Part shown: positions 18,440-27,529 of the stretch, piece by piece | Position numbering within the stretch: the stretch's first letter is position 1 | How the letters are laid out: the number at the start of each line of letters is the position of its first letter | DNA from: Candidatus Thioglobus sp. | Lineage (GTDB): Bacteria; Pseudomonadota; Gammaproteobacteria; PS1; Pseudothioglobaceae | Assembly (NCBI GenBank): GCA_028345055.1 | Contig: JAOMCO010000009.1 | Location: forward strand, 1-43,545 | DNA length: 43,545 bases | Direction of reading: 5' to 3' | Position numbers and translations under genes: made by a program | The notes under the pieces: model-generated | Seen by the model: only the letters and a program-made list of their open reading frames with translations | Told to the model about the DNA's origin: nothing | Database searches by the model: none

Positions 18440-18955
18440 ATGTTTCGCCTTGCCATTGAAAAAGCTCTGAATCATTTAATTAATGTTAATAATATTGATT
18501 TAAAACTTATCGATAATAAAATTATCAGCTTGAGAGTTGATGAAATAGATTTAGGCCTTTTTTTTCTTTGTCTAAACTCCCGAATTTTTGTAATTGAAAG
18601 ACTACAAAATAAAAAAACTGATGTCTCAATAGTTATGAATAAAGCCTCTTTTTTAGCTATGTTTGAAGGTTCAACGCTGGAAGAACTCCTAGAAGCTGAA
18701 GATATTGAAATCAATGGCAGTGTAAATACTGCTCAGCAACTTGCAAACTTGTTAGCATCTTCTTCAATTGACATTGAGGAGCTTATTTCACAATACACTG
18801 GGGATATAGTAGCTCACAAAATTGGACAAGCATTTAGACAATTTAAAGAGGCGTCTATAAGCAATCATGGATCAGTGATTAGCAATATAAAAGATGAAAT
18901 AACTACGGCAATAGTAGCTCCGAGTCGCTCTAAATTATTCAAAGGAAGGTATTGA
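18440..18955 (+). CDS. ubiJ: Ubiquinone biosynthesis accessory factor UbiJ
   Basis: This 171-residue protein has an N-terminal SCP2 lipid-binding domain (about residues 1-100) and a C-terminal helical tail. UbiJ binds the ubiquinone isoprenoid tail and helps assemble the soluble Ubi enzyme complex. Sequence conservation is low in this family. The call rests on the SCP2-like pattern, the size and the position between ubiE and ubiB, as in E. coli. The gap to ubiB is 3 nt. Confidence 0.88.
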   Translation: MFRLAIEKALNHLINVNNIDLKLIDNKIISLRVDEIDLGLFFLCLNSRIFVIERLQNKKTDVSIVMNKASFLAMFEGSTLEELLEAEDIEINGSVNTAQQLANLLASSSIDIEELISQYTGDIVAHKIGQAFRQFKEASISNHGSVISNIKDEITTAIVAPSRSKLFKGRY

Positions 18956-18958
18956 TGC

Positions 18959-20563
18959 ATGAGTAGTTTCTTTCGTTTTGTGGGAATTTTAAGAACTCTA
19001 ATTCGATATAGACTTGATCATTTGATCCTGTCAACATCTTTCCTTAAGAGTCTCAAGCCACTAATTTACCTAACACCATGGCATTATTTCCCTAGCAAAA
19101 AACTTACTAGAGGGGAAAGAATTCGGCTTGCACTTGAGGAGCTTGGGCCAATATTTATAAAATTTGGACAAACGCTATCAACACGAAGAGACCTTTTGCC
19201 TGATGATATTGGCATGGAGTTAGCAAAACTTCAAGACAAATGCCCTCCATTTCCTGCAGCTGAATCCAAACTAATTATCGAAAAAGCTTTAGGTGATAAG
19301 ACTTCAAATCTTTTTTCATCTTTTGATGATGCGCCACTTGCATCAGCCTCTATAGCTCAAGTTCATACCGCAGTGACTCAAGGCGGCGAAGAAATTATTA
19401 TTAAAGTAGTTCGCCCTGGAATTGAAAAACAAATCAAAAGAGATATTCGACTTTTGTATACATTAGCTGGTCTAGCTGAAAAACATCAGGATGGAAAAAG
19501 GCTAAGACCTAAAGAGGCTGTTGAAGAGTTTGAAGGTATTATTTTTAACGAATTGAACATGATGGTTGAAGCTGCCAATGCATCACTTTTAGGAAAGAAC
19601 TTTAGAAACTCTGAGCTCCTTTATGTTCCAAAAGTTCATTGGGATCTCTGTCGCTCAAATGTTCTGGTAACCGAGCGAATCTATGGCACTCCTGTCAATG
19701 ATATTGAAGCCCTTAAGAAAAAAAACGTAGACTTTAAGTCTCTAGCAGAAGACGGGGTCATCATATTTTTTACACAGGTATTTGATCATAATTTTTTTCA
19801 TGCGGATATGCATCCTGGAAACATTTTTGTGGGAGAAAACAACCAGTACACTGGGGTTGATTTTGGAATCATGGGAACCCTTACTGAGGCAGATCAATAC
19901 TATTTAGCTCAAAATTTTATGGCATTTTTCAATCAAGACTATAAAAGAGTATCCCAAGTTCATCTTGAGTCTGGATGGATTCCTGAAGGAACAAATGTAA
20001 TGGAATTTGAAAATGCAATTAGGAGTGTTTGTGAGCCAATATTTGAAAAGCCTTTAAGTGAAATTTCTTTTGGCCAGGTTTTACTCAGCCTCTTAAAAGA
20101 GGCCAAACGTTTTGATATGGAAGTTCAACCTCAACTTCTATTACTCTATAAAACATTACTTAATATTGAGGGTTTAGGGCGTTCTCTATATCCTGAACTT
20201 GACCTTTGGGCAACAGCTAAACCTTATTTAGAAAAACTAGCTAAAGAAAAATATAGCTTTAAAAATACTCTTAACAAAATGTCAGGTCAACTTCCTCAGA
20301 TTGTCTCAGAACTTCCTGAAATACCAATGCTACTAATAAACGCTCTAAAGCAAATTGAAAGTGGCGCATTAAAGACTGAAAGTTCAAAAAAACAAACGGA
20401 GGCAATTGTCTCTCAGCTAAGAGAAAATGCATCCAAACACAGATCAAGTATTTTTGCTGTAGCATTTTTTCTGATGGCTGGATTTCTAGCTAGTCAACTA
20501 GTTTGGGTTATGGCTATCTCTAGCTTAGTAATAAGTATTATTTTTTGGCTAAAGTCTAAATAG
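18959..20563 (+). CDS. ubiB: Ubiquinone biosynthesis regulatory ATPase/kinase-like protein UbiB
   Basis: UbiB is an atypical protein-kinase-like ATPase needed for ubiquinone synthesis and thought to help extract lipid precursors from the membrane. The 534-residue protein carries the family KxGQ motif at Lys68-Gln71 (FIKFGQTLSTRRDLLP). It also has ASIAQVH, the HADMHPGN catalytic-loop equivalent and VDFGIMG. Two C-terminal membrane helices (about residues 500-532) anchor it. The length and architecture match E. coli UbiB (546). It ends the accB-to-ubiB run. Confidence 0.96.
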   Translation: MSSFFRFVGILRTLIRYRLDHLILSTSFLKSLKPLIYLTPWHYFPSKKLTRGERIRLALEELGPIFIKFGQTLSTRRDLLPDDIGMELAKLQDKCPPFPAAESKLIIEKALGDKTSNLFSSFDDAPLASASIAQVHTAVTQGGEEIIIKVVRPGIEKQIKRDIRLLYTLAGLAEKHQDGKRLRPKEAVEEFEGIIFNELNMMVEAANASLLGKNFRNSELLYVPKVHWDLCRSNVLVTERIYGTPVNDIEALKKKNVDFKSLAEDGVIIFFTQVFDHNFFHADMHPGNIFVGENNQYTGVDFGIMGTLTEADQYYLAQNFMAFFNQDYKRVSQVHLESGWIPEGTNVMEFENAIRSVCEPIFEKPLSEISFGQVLLSLLKEAKRFDMEVQPQLLLLYKTLLNIEGLGRSLYPELDLWATAKPYLEKLAKEKYSFKNTLNKMSGQLPQIVSELPEIPMLLINALKQIESGALKTESSKKQTEAIVSQLRENASKHRSSIFAVAFFLMAGFLASQLVWVMAISSLVISIIFWLKSK

Positions 20564-20569
20564 ATAAAT

Positions 20570-20600
20570 TTGGCTATTTAAAAAAAATTTCGGGTAAAAT
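20570..20600 (+). promoter_or_regulatory. Candidate rplY promoter
   Basis: TTGGCT (20570-20575) and TAAAAT (20595-20600) are separated by 19 nt, slightly long. Transcription would start near 20607. This is the only promoter-like sequence I see between ubiB and the terminator-like hairpin ahead of rplY. Confidence 0.45.
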
Positions 20601-20606
20601 GTCACG

Positions 20607-20688
20607 TCTTGCTTATTTGGTCGCAAAATAGGCAGATTTGGTTGCACCGCTTAAAGCGGTGTTTTTTCATTTATTGGAGAACTTCAAA
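20607..20688 (+). promoter_or_regulatory. rplY leader RNA with two hairpins
   Basis: Hairpin 1 pairs GCTTATTT (20611-20618) with AAATAGGC (20626-20633), eight pairs including one G-U, around the loop GGTCGCA. Hairpin 2 is a strong terminator-type stem, given as a separate entry. The loop of hairpin 1 and the spacer share the near-repeat ATTTGGTCGCA / ATTTGGTTGCA. Leaders controlling L25 genes have been described in gammaproteobacteria, and this arrangement fits one, but I cannot match it to a covariance model here. Confidence 0.5.
20645..20666 (+). terminator. Rho-independent terminator or attenuator ahead of rplY
   Basis: CACCGC-TTAAA-GCGGTG forms a perfect 6-bp GC-rich stem with a 5-nt loop (20645-20661), directly followed by a run of T's to 20666. 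The rplY Shine-Dalgarno begins only 10 nt later, so there is no room for a promoter after the hairpin. It therefore either ends ubiB transcription while partly letting rplY through, or acts as an attenuator in the rplY leader. Confidence 0.8.
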
Positions 20689-21378
20689 ATGAGCATTACA
20701 GTTAACGCTTCAGCGCGTGAAGATCAGGGGAAAGGTGCGAGCCGCCGCCTGAGAAAAGAAGAAAAAGTGCCAAGTATTATTTATGGTGGAAAGGCAGGTC
20801 CACTCATGATAACACTTAGCATTCATGAAATTACTCACCTATTAGAGAATGAAAATACATTCACCTCTGTATTAGACCTAGTTGTGGGAGAATCAAAAGA
20901 ATCTGTTGTTTTAAAAGACATTCAACGTCATCCGTCTAAAAATACTGTAACTCATGTTGATTTTTTGCGAGTTGATGCTAAGCAAACTCTTGTTACTACA
21001 ACTCCACTACACTTTTTAGGAACGGAAGAGAACGAGGCATTAAGACTCGGCAATATGCTCAATCAGTTCGTTGTCTCGGTTGAAATTTCATGTCTTCCTA
21101 AAGACCTACCTCACGGTATTGATGTAGATGTTACTAACCTTGAGGTTGGTGATCATCTTTCATTAACCGATCTTGTCTTACCCGAGGGAGTTATCATTAC
21201 CTCATTGCAACATGAAGATATTGAAGCACATGATCAGACTGTATGTTCAGTGTCAGAGCCTAAGATCATTGAGGAAGAGGAAGAGGAAGAAATCATTGAG
21301 GATGGAGAATCTGAAGAGGGTAGTGAAGACTCAGCCGAAGATTCTGAAGACTCAAAAGATGGTGAAGAGGAAGAATAA
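20689..21378 (+). CDS. rplY: Ribosomal protein bL25, long Ctc form
   Basis: bL25 binds 5S rRNA in the large subunit. I place the start at ATG 20689 because GGAGA lies 8 nt upstream and the protein then begins MSITVNASAREDQGKGASRRLR, the family pattern. An in-frame upstream TTG at 20638 runs through the terminator hairpin and is unlikely. The 229-residue product has the 5S-binding domain (about 1-95), a C-terminal beta domain (about 96-185) and a very acidic tail of about 40 residues made mostly of Glu, Asp and Ser. It is the long Ctc form, not the 94-residue E. coli form. Confidence 0.95.
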   Translation: MSITVNASAREDQGKGASRRLRKEEKVPSIIYGGKAGPLMITLSIHEITHLLENENTFTSVLDLVVGESKESVVLKDIQRHPSKNTVTHVDFLRVDAKQTLVTTTPLHFLGTEENEALRLGNMLNQFVVSVEISCLPKDLPHGIDVDVTNLEVGDHLSLTDLVLPEGVIITSLQHEDIEAHDQTVCSVSEPKIIEEEEEEEIIEDGESEEGSEDSAEDSEDSKDGEEEE

Positions 21379-21390
21379 AGTATCGCTAGT

Positions 21391-21407
21391 CTTGTTGGCT
21401 CAACAAG
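21391..21407 (+). other. Intercistronic hairpin between rplY and pth
   Basis: CTTGTTG-GCT-CAACAAG is a perfect 7-bp stem with a 3-nt loop in the 48-nt rplY-pth gap. It has no T-run, so it is not a classic terminator. It may mark an RNA processing or stability site between the two messages. Confidence 0.45.
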
Positions 21408-21426
21408 CGTAGAATAAAGCGCTGTA

Positions 21427-21993
21427 ATGATTAAACTAATTGTTGGACTCGGAAATCCCGGAAAAGATTATCAGGAACATCGTCACAATGCAGGCTTCTG
21501 GTTTGTTGAGTCTTTAGCTTTTTTAAATGAATCAAAGTTTACTAGTCAATCCAAGTTTTTTGGTGAGACTGCTAGTTTTAGCCTAAATTCACAAAAAGTC
21601 TTTCTTCTTAAGCCTCAAACCTTTATGAATAATTCTGGTGGTTCCGTAAATAGTTTTTTAAAATACCATAGTATTTCATCAGAAGAGATTTTAGTTGCTC
21701 ATGATGAGCTTGACCTACCCGTTGGCAGTGTAAAAATAAAACTAGGTGGTGGCCATGGAGGTCACAATGGCCTCAGAGATATTATAAAAGCTCTTGGAAC
21801 AAATAACTTCTATCGCCTCCGAATTGGTATTGATCATCCTGGGTCTAAAGATGAGGTTGTTGATTATGTTCTTCGTGCCCCAGATAAATCTGAATTGAGT
21901 AGATTAGACGAAAGCATGAAAAGTGCAATAAAGATAGTAGATTTATTGGTAACTGGAAATTTTGATGACGCCATGAAGGCTCTTCATACTTAG
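21427..21993 (+). CDS. pth: Peptidyl-tRNA hydrolase
   Basis: Pth frees tRNA from peptidyl-tRNAs that drop off the ribosome. This 188-residue protein has the N-terminal LIVGLGNPGKDYQEHRHNAGF in outline, with catalytic His20, and the segments LLKPQTFMNNSG and GGGHGGHNGLRDI. The length matches E. coli Pth (194). The rplY-pth-ychF order is widely conserved in proteobacteria. It sits 48 nt after rplY and 15 nt before ychF. Confidence 0.97.
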   Translation: MIKLIVGLGNPGKDYQEHRHNAGFWFVESLAFLNESKFTSQSKFFGETASFSLNSQKVFLLKPQTFMNNSGGSVNSFLKYHSISSEEILVAHDELDLPVGSVKIKLGGGHGGHNGLRDIIKALGTNNFYRLRIGIDHPGSKDEVVDYVLRAPDKSELSRLDESMKSAIKIVDLLVTGNFDDAMKALHT

Positions 21994-22008
21994 CATTGGA
22001 GATAAAAA

Positions 22009-23100
22009 ATGGGCTTTAAATGTGGCATTGTAGGGCTTCCAAATGTGGGCAAGTCAACTTTATTTAATGCGTTAACTAAGGCTGGGATTGACTCAGAAAA
22101 CTATCCTTTTTGCACTATAGAGCCTAATATTGGAATTGTTCCAGTCAATGACTCCCGACTTCAAAGTCTCGCCAAGATTGCAAAGCCTGAAAAAATACTT
22201 CCAACTACAATGGAGTTTGTTGATATTGCAGGTTTAGTTGAAGGCGCATCAAAGGGAGAAGGGCTTGGAAATCAATTTCTCTCAAATATTAGGGAAACAG
22301 ATGCCATACTTCATGTAGTTCGCTGTTTTGAAAATGACGATATTATTCATGTTTCAGGAAAAGTTAGTCCGCTAGATGATGTTGATATCATTAATACTGA
22401 GCTAGCATTAGCTGACCTTTCTTCTGCTGAAAAAGCTTATCAAAAAGCTATAAAAAACACAAAAGCAGGTCAAAAAGAAGGGCTCCCTCTAAAAAACTTA
22501 CTTGAAAAAATTCTTCCAGTTTTAGAGGAAGGGCTTGCTATTAGATCATTAGAATTTACAGATGACGAAATAAAACTGATTAAGGGCCTTCAACTTTTAA
22601 CCTCTAAGCCTGTGCTTTACGTTGCGAACGTTAATGAGGATGGGTTTGCTAATAACTCACACCTCGCAAAATTAATTAGTTATGCGGACTTAGATAAAAG
22701 TCAGGTTGTTTCTGTTTGTGCTGATATTGAGGCTGAAATTGCTGAGCTTGACGATGAAGATAAACAGGGTTTTTTAGATGAAATGGGTCAGAGCGAATCT
22801 GGCTTAGATCGTCTAATCAAAGCCGGATATAGGTTGCTAGGACTTCAAACTTATTTTACTGCAGGTCCTAAAGAAGTTCGTGCCTGGACGATAAATATTG
22901 GAGACGTAGCTCCAGTTGCCGCGGGTAAAATACACGGAGACTTTGAAAAAGGCTTTATTCGTGCAGAAACAATCTCATATAACGATTATGTTGAGAACTC
23001 AGGTGAAAAAGGAGCCAAAGATGCTGGAAAGCTCCGCTCTGAAGGAAAAGATTATGTTGTTAAGGATGGAGATGTTGTTCATTTTTTGTTTAATGTTTAA
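22009..23100 (+). CDS. ychF: Ribosome-binding ATPase YchF (Obg family)
   Basis: YchF is an Obg-family P-loop protein that prefers ATP to GTP and binds ribosomes. It is linked to oxidative-stress control and translation. The 363-residue length equals E. coli YchF. The P-loop GLPNVGKS is at residues 9-16. The [13 protein letters not shown] segment, the [20 protein letters not shown] switch and a C-terminal TGS-like domain ending in DVVHFLFNV follow. It lies 15 nt after pth and 12 nt before gpmI. Confidence 0.97.
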   Translation: MGFKCGIVGLPNVGKSTLFNALTKAGIDSENYPFCTIEPNIGIVPVNDSRLQSLAKIAKPEKILPTTMEFVDIAGLVEGASKGEGLGNQFLSNIRETDAILHVVRCFENDDIIHVSGKVSPLDDVDIINTELALADLSSAEKAYQKAIKNTKAGQKEGLPLKNLLEKILPVLEEGLAIRSLEFTDDEIKLIKGLQLLTSKPVLYVANVNEDGFANNSHLAKLISYADLDKSQVVSVCADIEAEIAELDDEDKQGFLDEMGQSESGLDRLIKAGYRLLGLQTYFTAGPKEVRAWTINIGDVAPVAAGKIHGDFEKGFIRAETISYNDYVENSGEKGAKDAGKLRSEGKDYVVKDGDVVHFLFNV

Positions 23101-23112
23101 GTTTTAACCCTT

Positions 23113-24639
23113 ATGCAAAATACAAAATTACTGTTAATTCTAGATGGATGGGGCTATTCGAGTGAAACATCAAATAATGCTATTGCCCTTGCCAAAACTC
23201 CAAATTGGGATTATTTTTTAGAGACCTATCCTAATACCCTTATAGGCACCTCTGGTCAGAGTGTAGGGCTACCAGATGGCCAAATGGGTAATTCTGAGGT
23301 TGGTCATTTAACTATTGGATCAGGAAGAATTATCGAGCAGGATTTTACGAGAATTGACAACGAGATTGACTCTGGTAAGTTTTTTAATAATGAAGTACTT
23401 TGTCAAGCCCTTGTTTCAGCTAGCCACAATGAAAAGGCAGTTCATATTCTTGGATTATTATCAGATGGTGGCGTTCACTCACATCAAGACCATATCTTTG
23501 CAGCACTTAAATTAGCAAAGCAACAAAATTGCAAGAAAGTTTATATCCATATTTTTACTGATGGAAGAGATACACCTCCTAAAAGTGCTTCAACTTTTGT
23601 CGCAAAACTAGAGTCCATAATTTCAGAATTGGGTGTTGGTAGAATCGTCTCTATAGTAGGACGCTTTTTTGCAATGGATAGAGATAATCGCTGGGAAAGA
23701 GTTTCACAAGCCTATAAACTTATATCAGAGGGTAAAGCAGATCGAGTATCGAATAGCCCTCAAGAGGCTATAAAAGAAGCATACGACTTAGGTGAAAATG
23801 ATGAGTTTATCTCTCCGACTATAGTTGGCTCTCCAGTCAAACTATTTAAAGATGACCTTATTATCTTTATGAACTTCCGCGCTGACAGGGCAAGAGAAAT
23901 AACACTTGCTCTCACGTCTAATAAATTTGATAAGTTCTCTAGAGAACATTTTGCTACTTGTAATTTTATTTGCCTTACAGAGTATAAGAAGGACTTTAAT
24001 ATTGATTGTGCTTATCCGCCAATTTCAGTCAAAAATACATTGGGAAACTGTATCTCCGACCTTGGATTCAAACAGTTAAGAATTGCTGAAACTGAAAAGT
24101 ATGCTCATGTAACTTTTTTCTTTAATGGTGGAGTTGAAGATAGCCTTCCTGGAGAGGATAGAAAACTTATTCAGTCACCCAATGTAAAGACATATGATCT
24201 AAAACCCGAAATGAGCGCTTATGAGCTAACTGATAGCCTTATTTCTGAAATTAATGCTCAAAAATATAAATTGATTATCTGCAATTTTGCAAATACTGAT
24301 ATGGTTGGACACACTGGAAATCTTAATGCAGCAGTTAAGGCAGTAGAAGCAGTTGATAGCTGTCTTGGAAAAATTCATCAGGTAGCAAAAGAAACTAAAA
24401 CAGAGATTTTAATTACTGCTGATCATGGTAATGCAGAACAGATGACTGACTCCAAAACAAACAAAAGCCATACTGCCCATACCACTAATCCAGTGCCCCT
24501 AATTTATATTAGTGATAAGAAAAATTCGCTAATAGGCCCACATCTTGGTACACTTGCAGACCTAGCGCCAACTCTTTTGTCGCTCATGGATATCGAACAG
24601 CCTGAGGAGATGTCAGGACAGAGTCTACTAACTAATTAA
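23113..24639 (+). CDS. gpmI: 2,3-bisphosphoglycerate-independent phosphoglycerate mutase
   Basis: GpmI interconverts 3- and 2-phosphoglycerate in glycolysis and gluconeogenesis, using two Mn ions and no bisphosphoglycerate. The 508-residue length is typical. Asp11 (ILDGWGYS) and the phosphorylated Ser61 ([10 protein letters not shown]) are present, as are [11 protein letters not shown] and the metal-binding [11 protein letters not shown]. No Shine-Dalgarno precedes the ATG, so expression may depend on coupling to ychF. It is followed 11 nt later by rpe. Confidence 0.97.
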   Translation: MQNTKLLLILDGWGYSSETSNNAIALAKTPNWDYFLETYPNTLIGTSGQSVGLPDGQMGNSEVGHLTIGSGRIIEQDFTRIDNEIDSGKFFNNEVLCQALVSASHNEKAVHILGLLSDGGVHSHQDHIFAALKLAKQQNCKKVYIHIFTDGRDTPPKSASTFVAKLESIISELGVGRIVSIVGRFFAMDRDNRWERVSQAYKLISEGKADRVSNSPQEAIKEAYDLGENDEFISPTIVGSPVKLFKDDLIIFMNFRADRAREITLALTSNKFDKFSREHFATCNFICLTEYKKDFNIDCAYPPISVKNTLGNCISDLGFKQLRIAETEKYAHVTFFFNGGVEDSLPGEDRKLIQSPNVKTYDLKPEMSAYELTDSLISEINAQKYKLIICNFANTDMVGHTGNLNAAVKAVEAVDSCLGKIHQVAKETKTEILITADHGNAEQMTDSKTNKSHTAHTTNPVPLIYISDKKNSLIGPHLGTLADLAPTLLSLMDIEQPEEMSGQSLLTN

Positions 24640-24650
24640 AAAATAAAGCC

Positions 24651-25325
24651 ATGAAACAAGACAATTTTATTGCACCCTCTATACTCTCTGCAGACTTTGC
24701 AAAACTGGGGGAAGAGGTTGATAGTGTTTTGTCTGCAGGAGCAGATATGGTTCATTTTGATGTCATGGATAACCACTATGTGCCAAATTTAACAATTGGA
24801 CCTTTGGTCTGTGAAGCCCTTAGAAATCATGGGATCACAGCCCCTATTGATGTTCATCTTATGGTCAAGCCTGTAGATCGTATTATTCCTGATTTTGCTA
24901 GTGCTGGAGCCTCTTATATTACCTTTCATCCTGAAGCTTCAGAACATATAGACCGAACAATCAATGTTATTAAAGAAAGTGGCTGTAAAGCTGGCCTTGT
25001 ATTTAATCCTGCAACTCCATTGCATCACTTAGATCATGTTATTAATCAGCTAGATATGGTATTACTAATGTCTGTTAATCCAGGATTTGGTGGACAATCA
25101 TTTATCCCTCAAACTCTAGAAAAATTAACCGCAGTTAGAAAGCTAATTGATTCAAAAGGACTTCATACAAGACTAGAAATTGATGGTGGAGTAAAGATTG
25201 ATAATATTAGAGAAATCGCATCAGCTGGGGCTGATACATTTGTAGCTGGCTCAGCTATTTTCAATACCGCAAATTATACGAGCACGATAGATAAAATGCG
25301 TTCAGAGCTTGAAAAAGTAAAATAG
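24651..25325 (+). CDS. rpe: Ribulose-phosphate 3-epimerase
   Basis: Rpe interconverts ribulose-5-phosphate and xylulose-5-phosphate in the pentose phosphate or Calvin cycle. The 224-residue TIM barrel starts [16 protein letters not shown] and has the metal-binding [12 protein letters not shown] (His35, Asp37). The DVHLMV segment, the [12 protein letters not shown] phosphate loop and EIDGGV follow. No phosphoglycolate phosphatase gene (gph) follows, unlike in many gammaproteobacteria. It ends the rplY-to-rpe run. Confidence 0.97.
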   Translation: MKQDNFIAPSILSADFAKLGEEVDSVLSAGADMVHFDVMDNHYVPNLTIGPLVCEALRNHGITAPIDVHLMVKPVDRIIPDFASAGASYITFHPEASEHIDRTINVIKESGCKAGLVFNPATPLHHLDHVINQLDMVLLMSVNPGFGGQSFIPQTLEKLTAVRKLIDSKGLHTRLEIDGGVKIDNIREIASAGADTFVAGSAIFNTANYTSTIDKMRSELEKVK

Positions 25326-25436
25326 CACTCATAGCATTCCAAATCATATGATTTAGATGATAAGTCAGATCAATTTCAAAACAACTCTGCAACTAGTTAT
25401 GAGAAAATACTGTTTTGTTTTTTATGCATAATAATT
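25326..25436. promoter_or_regulatory. metY upstream region with a 14-bp palindrome
   Basis: This 111-nt gap contains a perfect palindrome AAATCATATGATTT at 25341-25354. It is not a MetJ box (AGACGTCT repeats) and I do not recognise it. The promoter of the following operon must lie here, with a weak TATGCATAAT -10-like stretch near 25426-25435, but I cannot assign a convincing -35. Confidence 0.35.
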
Positions 25437-26738
25437 ATGGGAAAGTCATCCTTCTTAGGACCAGAAACAATATCGCTTCATTCAGGATATGAGCCAGACC
25501 CCTCGTTTGGAAGCAGGGCTGTTCCTGTCTACCAAACTACTTCTTATGTTTTTGAAACTGTTGATGATGCAGCTGCCCTTTTTAATATTGAGAAAGGTGG
25601 CCATATATATAGTCGTATGACTAACCCAACTGTGGCTGTCCTAGAGCAGCGAATTGCTGCGTTAGAAGGTGGTGTAGGGGCTATTTGTACAGCCTCTGGT
25701 ATGAGTGCACTTTTTGTTACATTTGCAAGTCTTTGTTCTGCTGGTGACCACATTGTAAGCGCATCTCAAATCTATGGCTCCACTGGAACCCTTCTTAGAC
25801 ATACGCTCAAAAGATTCAACATTGATTGTACTTTTATCTCGATTAATGATGAGAGCGCTCTTAAAGCAGCGATTCAAGAAAATACGAAACTTGTCTTTTG
25901 TGAATCTATTGGAAATCCTGGGCTTGAAGTATCAAACCTACCAATGATTTCAAAAATTGCTCATCAAAATAACCTTCCACTAGTTATAGATGCAACATTT
26001 TCAACTCCCGCATTATGCAAACCCTTCGAGCATGGAGCTGATGTCATTGTTCATTCTGTTACAAAATGGATAGGTGGTCACGGAGTTGCTGTAGGGGGAG
26101 TAATTGTAGATGGAGGCGCCTTTGATTGGGGAGCTTCAAAAAAACATCCTGTTCTTACAACCCCTTATGAGCCGTTTCATGGAATAAACTTCTGGGAGGA
26201 GTTTGGACCCTCTGCACTTTCTATGAAGATCAGGGCTGAATCAATGCGTGACTTTGGTCCAGCTATGAGCCCTCATAGTGCTTTTCTTCTTCTTCAAGGC
26301 ATAGAAACGCTTAATCTAAGAATGAATCAACATGTAAAAAATGCGCTCAAACTTGCTAAATGGCTTCTTGAACAGTCTGCAGTAATGTGGGTTAACCATC
26401 CTGACCTCCCTGAAAATCCTACCTATGAAATTGCAAAAGAGCTGTTTCCAAATGGCGCTGGCTCAATGCTATGTTTTGGTGTTAAGGGTGGAAGAGAGGG
26501 AGGAGCAGCATTTATTAATTCCCTCAAGTTATCATCAAATTTAGCCAATGTAGGTGACTCAAGAACACTAGTATTACATCCTGCAAGTACAACCCACTCT
26601 CGCCTCGATGATGAGGCTATGAAGGCCTCAGGAACAAGTCCTGATCTTATTCGAGTATCTGTTGGAATAGAATCTGTTCAAGACATTATTAATGATTTTA
26701 AAGTTGGCCTTAAGGCGGTAGAAAAGGCAACCTCATAA
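25437..26738 (+). CDS. metY: O-acetylhomoserine sulfhydrylase/aminocarboxypropyltransferase
   Basis: This 433-residue PLP enzyme belongs to the Cys/Met metabolism family. MetY makes homocysteine from O-acetylhomoserine and sulfide, or methionine directly from methanethiol. The PLP lysine is Lys210 in HSVTKWIGGHG. YSRMTNPT and ALEGGVGAICTASGMSA are typical. The length (about 430) and the GPSALSMKIRAESMRDFGPAMSP region favour MetY over the shorter MetB/MetC/MetZ. The stop overlaps the next ATG (TAATG), so it is co-translated with a beta-oxidation operon, which is an unusual setting. Confidence 0.93.
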   Translation: MGKSSFLGPETISLHSGYEPDPSFGSRAVPVYQTTSYVFETVDDAAALFNIEKGGHIYSRMTNPTVAVLEQRIAALEGGVGAICTASGMSALFVTFASLCSAGDHIVSASQIYGSTGTLLRHTLKRFNIDCTFISINDESALKAAIQENTKLVFCESIGNPGLEVSNLPMISKIAHQNNLPLVIDATFSTPALCKPFEHGADVIVHSVTKWIGGHGVAVGGVIVDGGAFDWGASKKHPVLTTPYEPFHGINFWEEFGPSALSMKIRAESMRDFGPAMSPHSAFLLLQGIETLNLRMNQHVKNALKLAKWLLEQSAVMWVNHPDLPENPTYEIAKELFPNGAGSMLCFGVKGGREGGAAFINSLKLSSNLANVGDSRTLVLHPASTTHSRLDDEAMKASGTSPDLIRVSVGIESVQDIINDFKVGLKAVEKATS

Positions 26739-27529
26739 TGAATATTGTTGTTGATGGTGTAAATATATTTGTAGCTACTGGAGGGTGTGCTTTTGAGCCA
26801 AAAAAACCAACTGTAGTATTTGTTCATGGGAGTGGACTTGACCACAGATCTTGGGCACTTCAAGCACGCTGGTTTGCATTTCATGGCTTCTCTGTTTTAG
26901 CACCTGATCTACCTGGCCATAGCTTGTCAGAAGGTGAGGCTCTTAAATCTATTGAAAGTATGGGAAAATGGCTTGTTAAAGCTATCAAACACTCTGGAGC
27001 AGAATCTGTTCATCTAGTTGGCCACTCTCAAGGGTTCCTTGTTGCACTCGAAGCAGCAGCACTCTTAGAAGATAAACTAAAATCCTTAACTGCTGTTGCT
27101 AGTGCCTCGTCAATTCCTGTCAATGAGTCACTTATTGAAACTGCCAAAAAAAATACTCTTGATGCTGCTGATATGCTTTTGAAATGGGGTTTTGGATCTC
27201 GATCTCATTCAGGGAATAGCGCTGTACCTGGAATGCAGCCTATAGGAATTGGACGACAAATTATGTCAAAAAACCCTTTAGCTGAAGACCTCTTGGCTTG
27301 CAATAAGTACAAGAACGGAATATGCTGTACGAAAACTATAAAAGCGCCCACAAATGTTATTATGGCAACAGAGGATAAAAACACTCCATATAAGTTTGGG
27401 CTGGAACTAGCAGAGCTTCTTGGGGCAGAAATAATAACCATTTCTGGTGCAGGACATATGCTTCCAATTGAGGCTCCAAAGAGCACCTTAGATGCTATTA
27501 AAAGTTTTATTTTAAAAATAAATTCATGA
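26738..27529 (+). CDS. Alpha/beta hydrolase in the metY-acyl-CoA operon
   Basis: This 263-residue cytosolic alpha/beta hydrolase has the oxyanion motif HGSG (30-33) and the nucleophile Ser97 in GHSQG. A late Asp in ATEDKNTP and a catalytic His in GAGHMLPIEAP complete the set. The length and motif rule out homoserine O-acetyltransferase MetX (about 380 residues). It overlaps metY by 1 nt and the next gene by 4 nt. It could be a thioesterase or esterase acting on a pathway intermediate. The substrate is unknown. Confidence 0.83.
   Translation: MNIVVDGVNIFVATGGCAFEPKKPTVVFVHGSGLDHRSWALQARWFAFHGFSVLAPDLPGHSLSEGEALKSIESMGKWLVKAIKHSGAESVHLVGHSQGFLVALEAAALLEDKLKSLTAVASASSIPVNESLIETAKKNTLDAADMLLKWGFGSRSHSGNSAVPGMQPIGIGRQIMSKNPLAEDLLACNKYKNGICCTKTIKAPTNVIMATEDKNTPYKFGLELAELLGAEIITISGAGHMLPIEAPKSTLDAIKSFILKINS

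Noticed and set aside
20638-20688. Upstream in-frame TTG start for rplY
   Set aside because: It would make the terminator hairpin coding sequence, lacks a ribosome site and adds residues not typical of L25. ATG 20689 has a good GGAGA.
21391-21407. Terminator between rplY and pth
   Set aside because: The stem is perfect but no T-run follows, and pth has no obvious promoter after it.
25341-25354. MetJ operator upstream of metY
   Set aside because: The palindrome AAATCATATGATTT does not resemble AGACGTCT repeats.
26738-27529. MetX homoserine acetyltransferase next to metY
   Set aside because: The protein is 263 residues with a GHSQG nucleophile motif. MetX is about 380 residues and differs in pattern.
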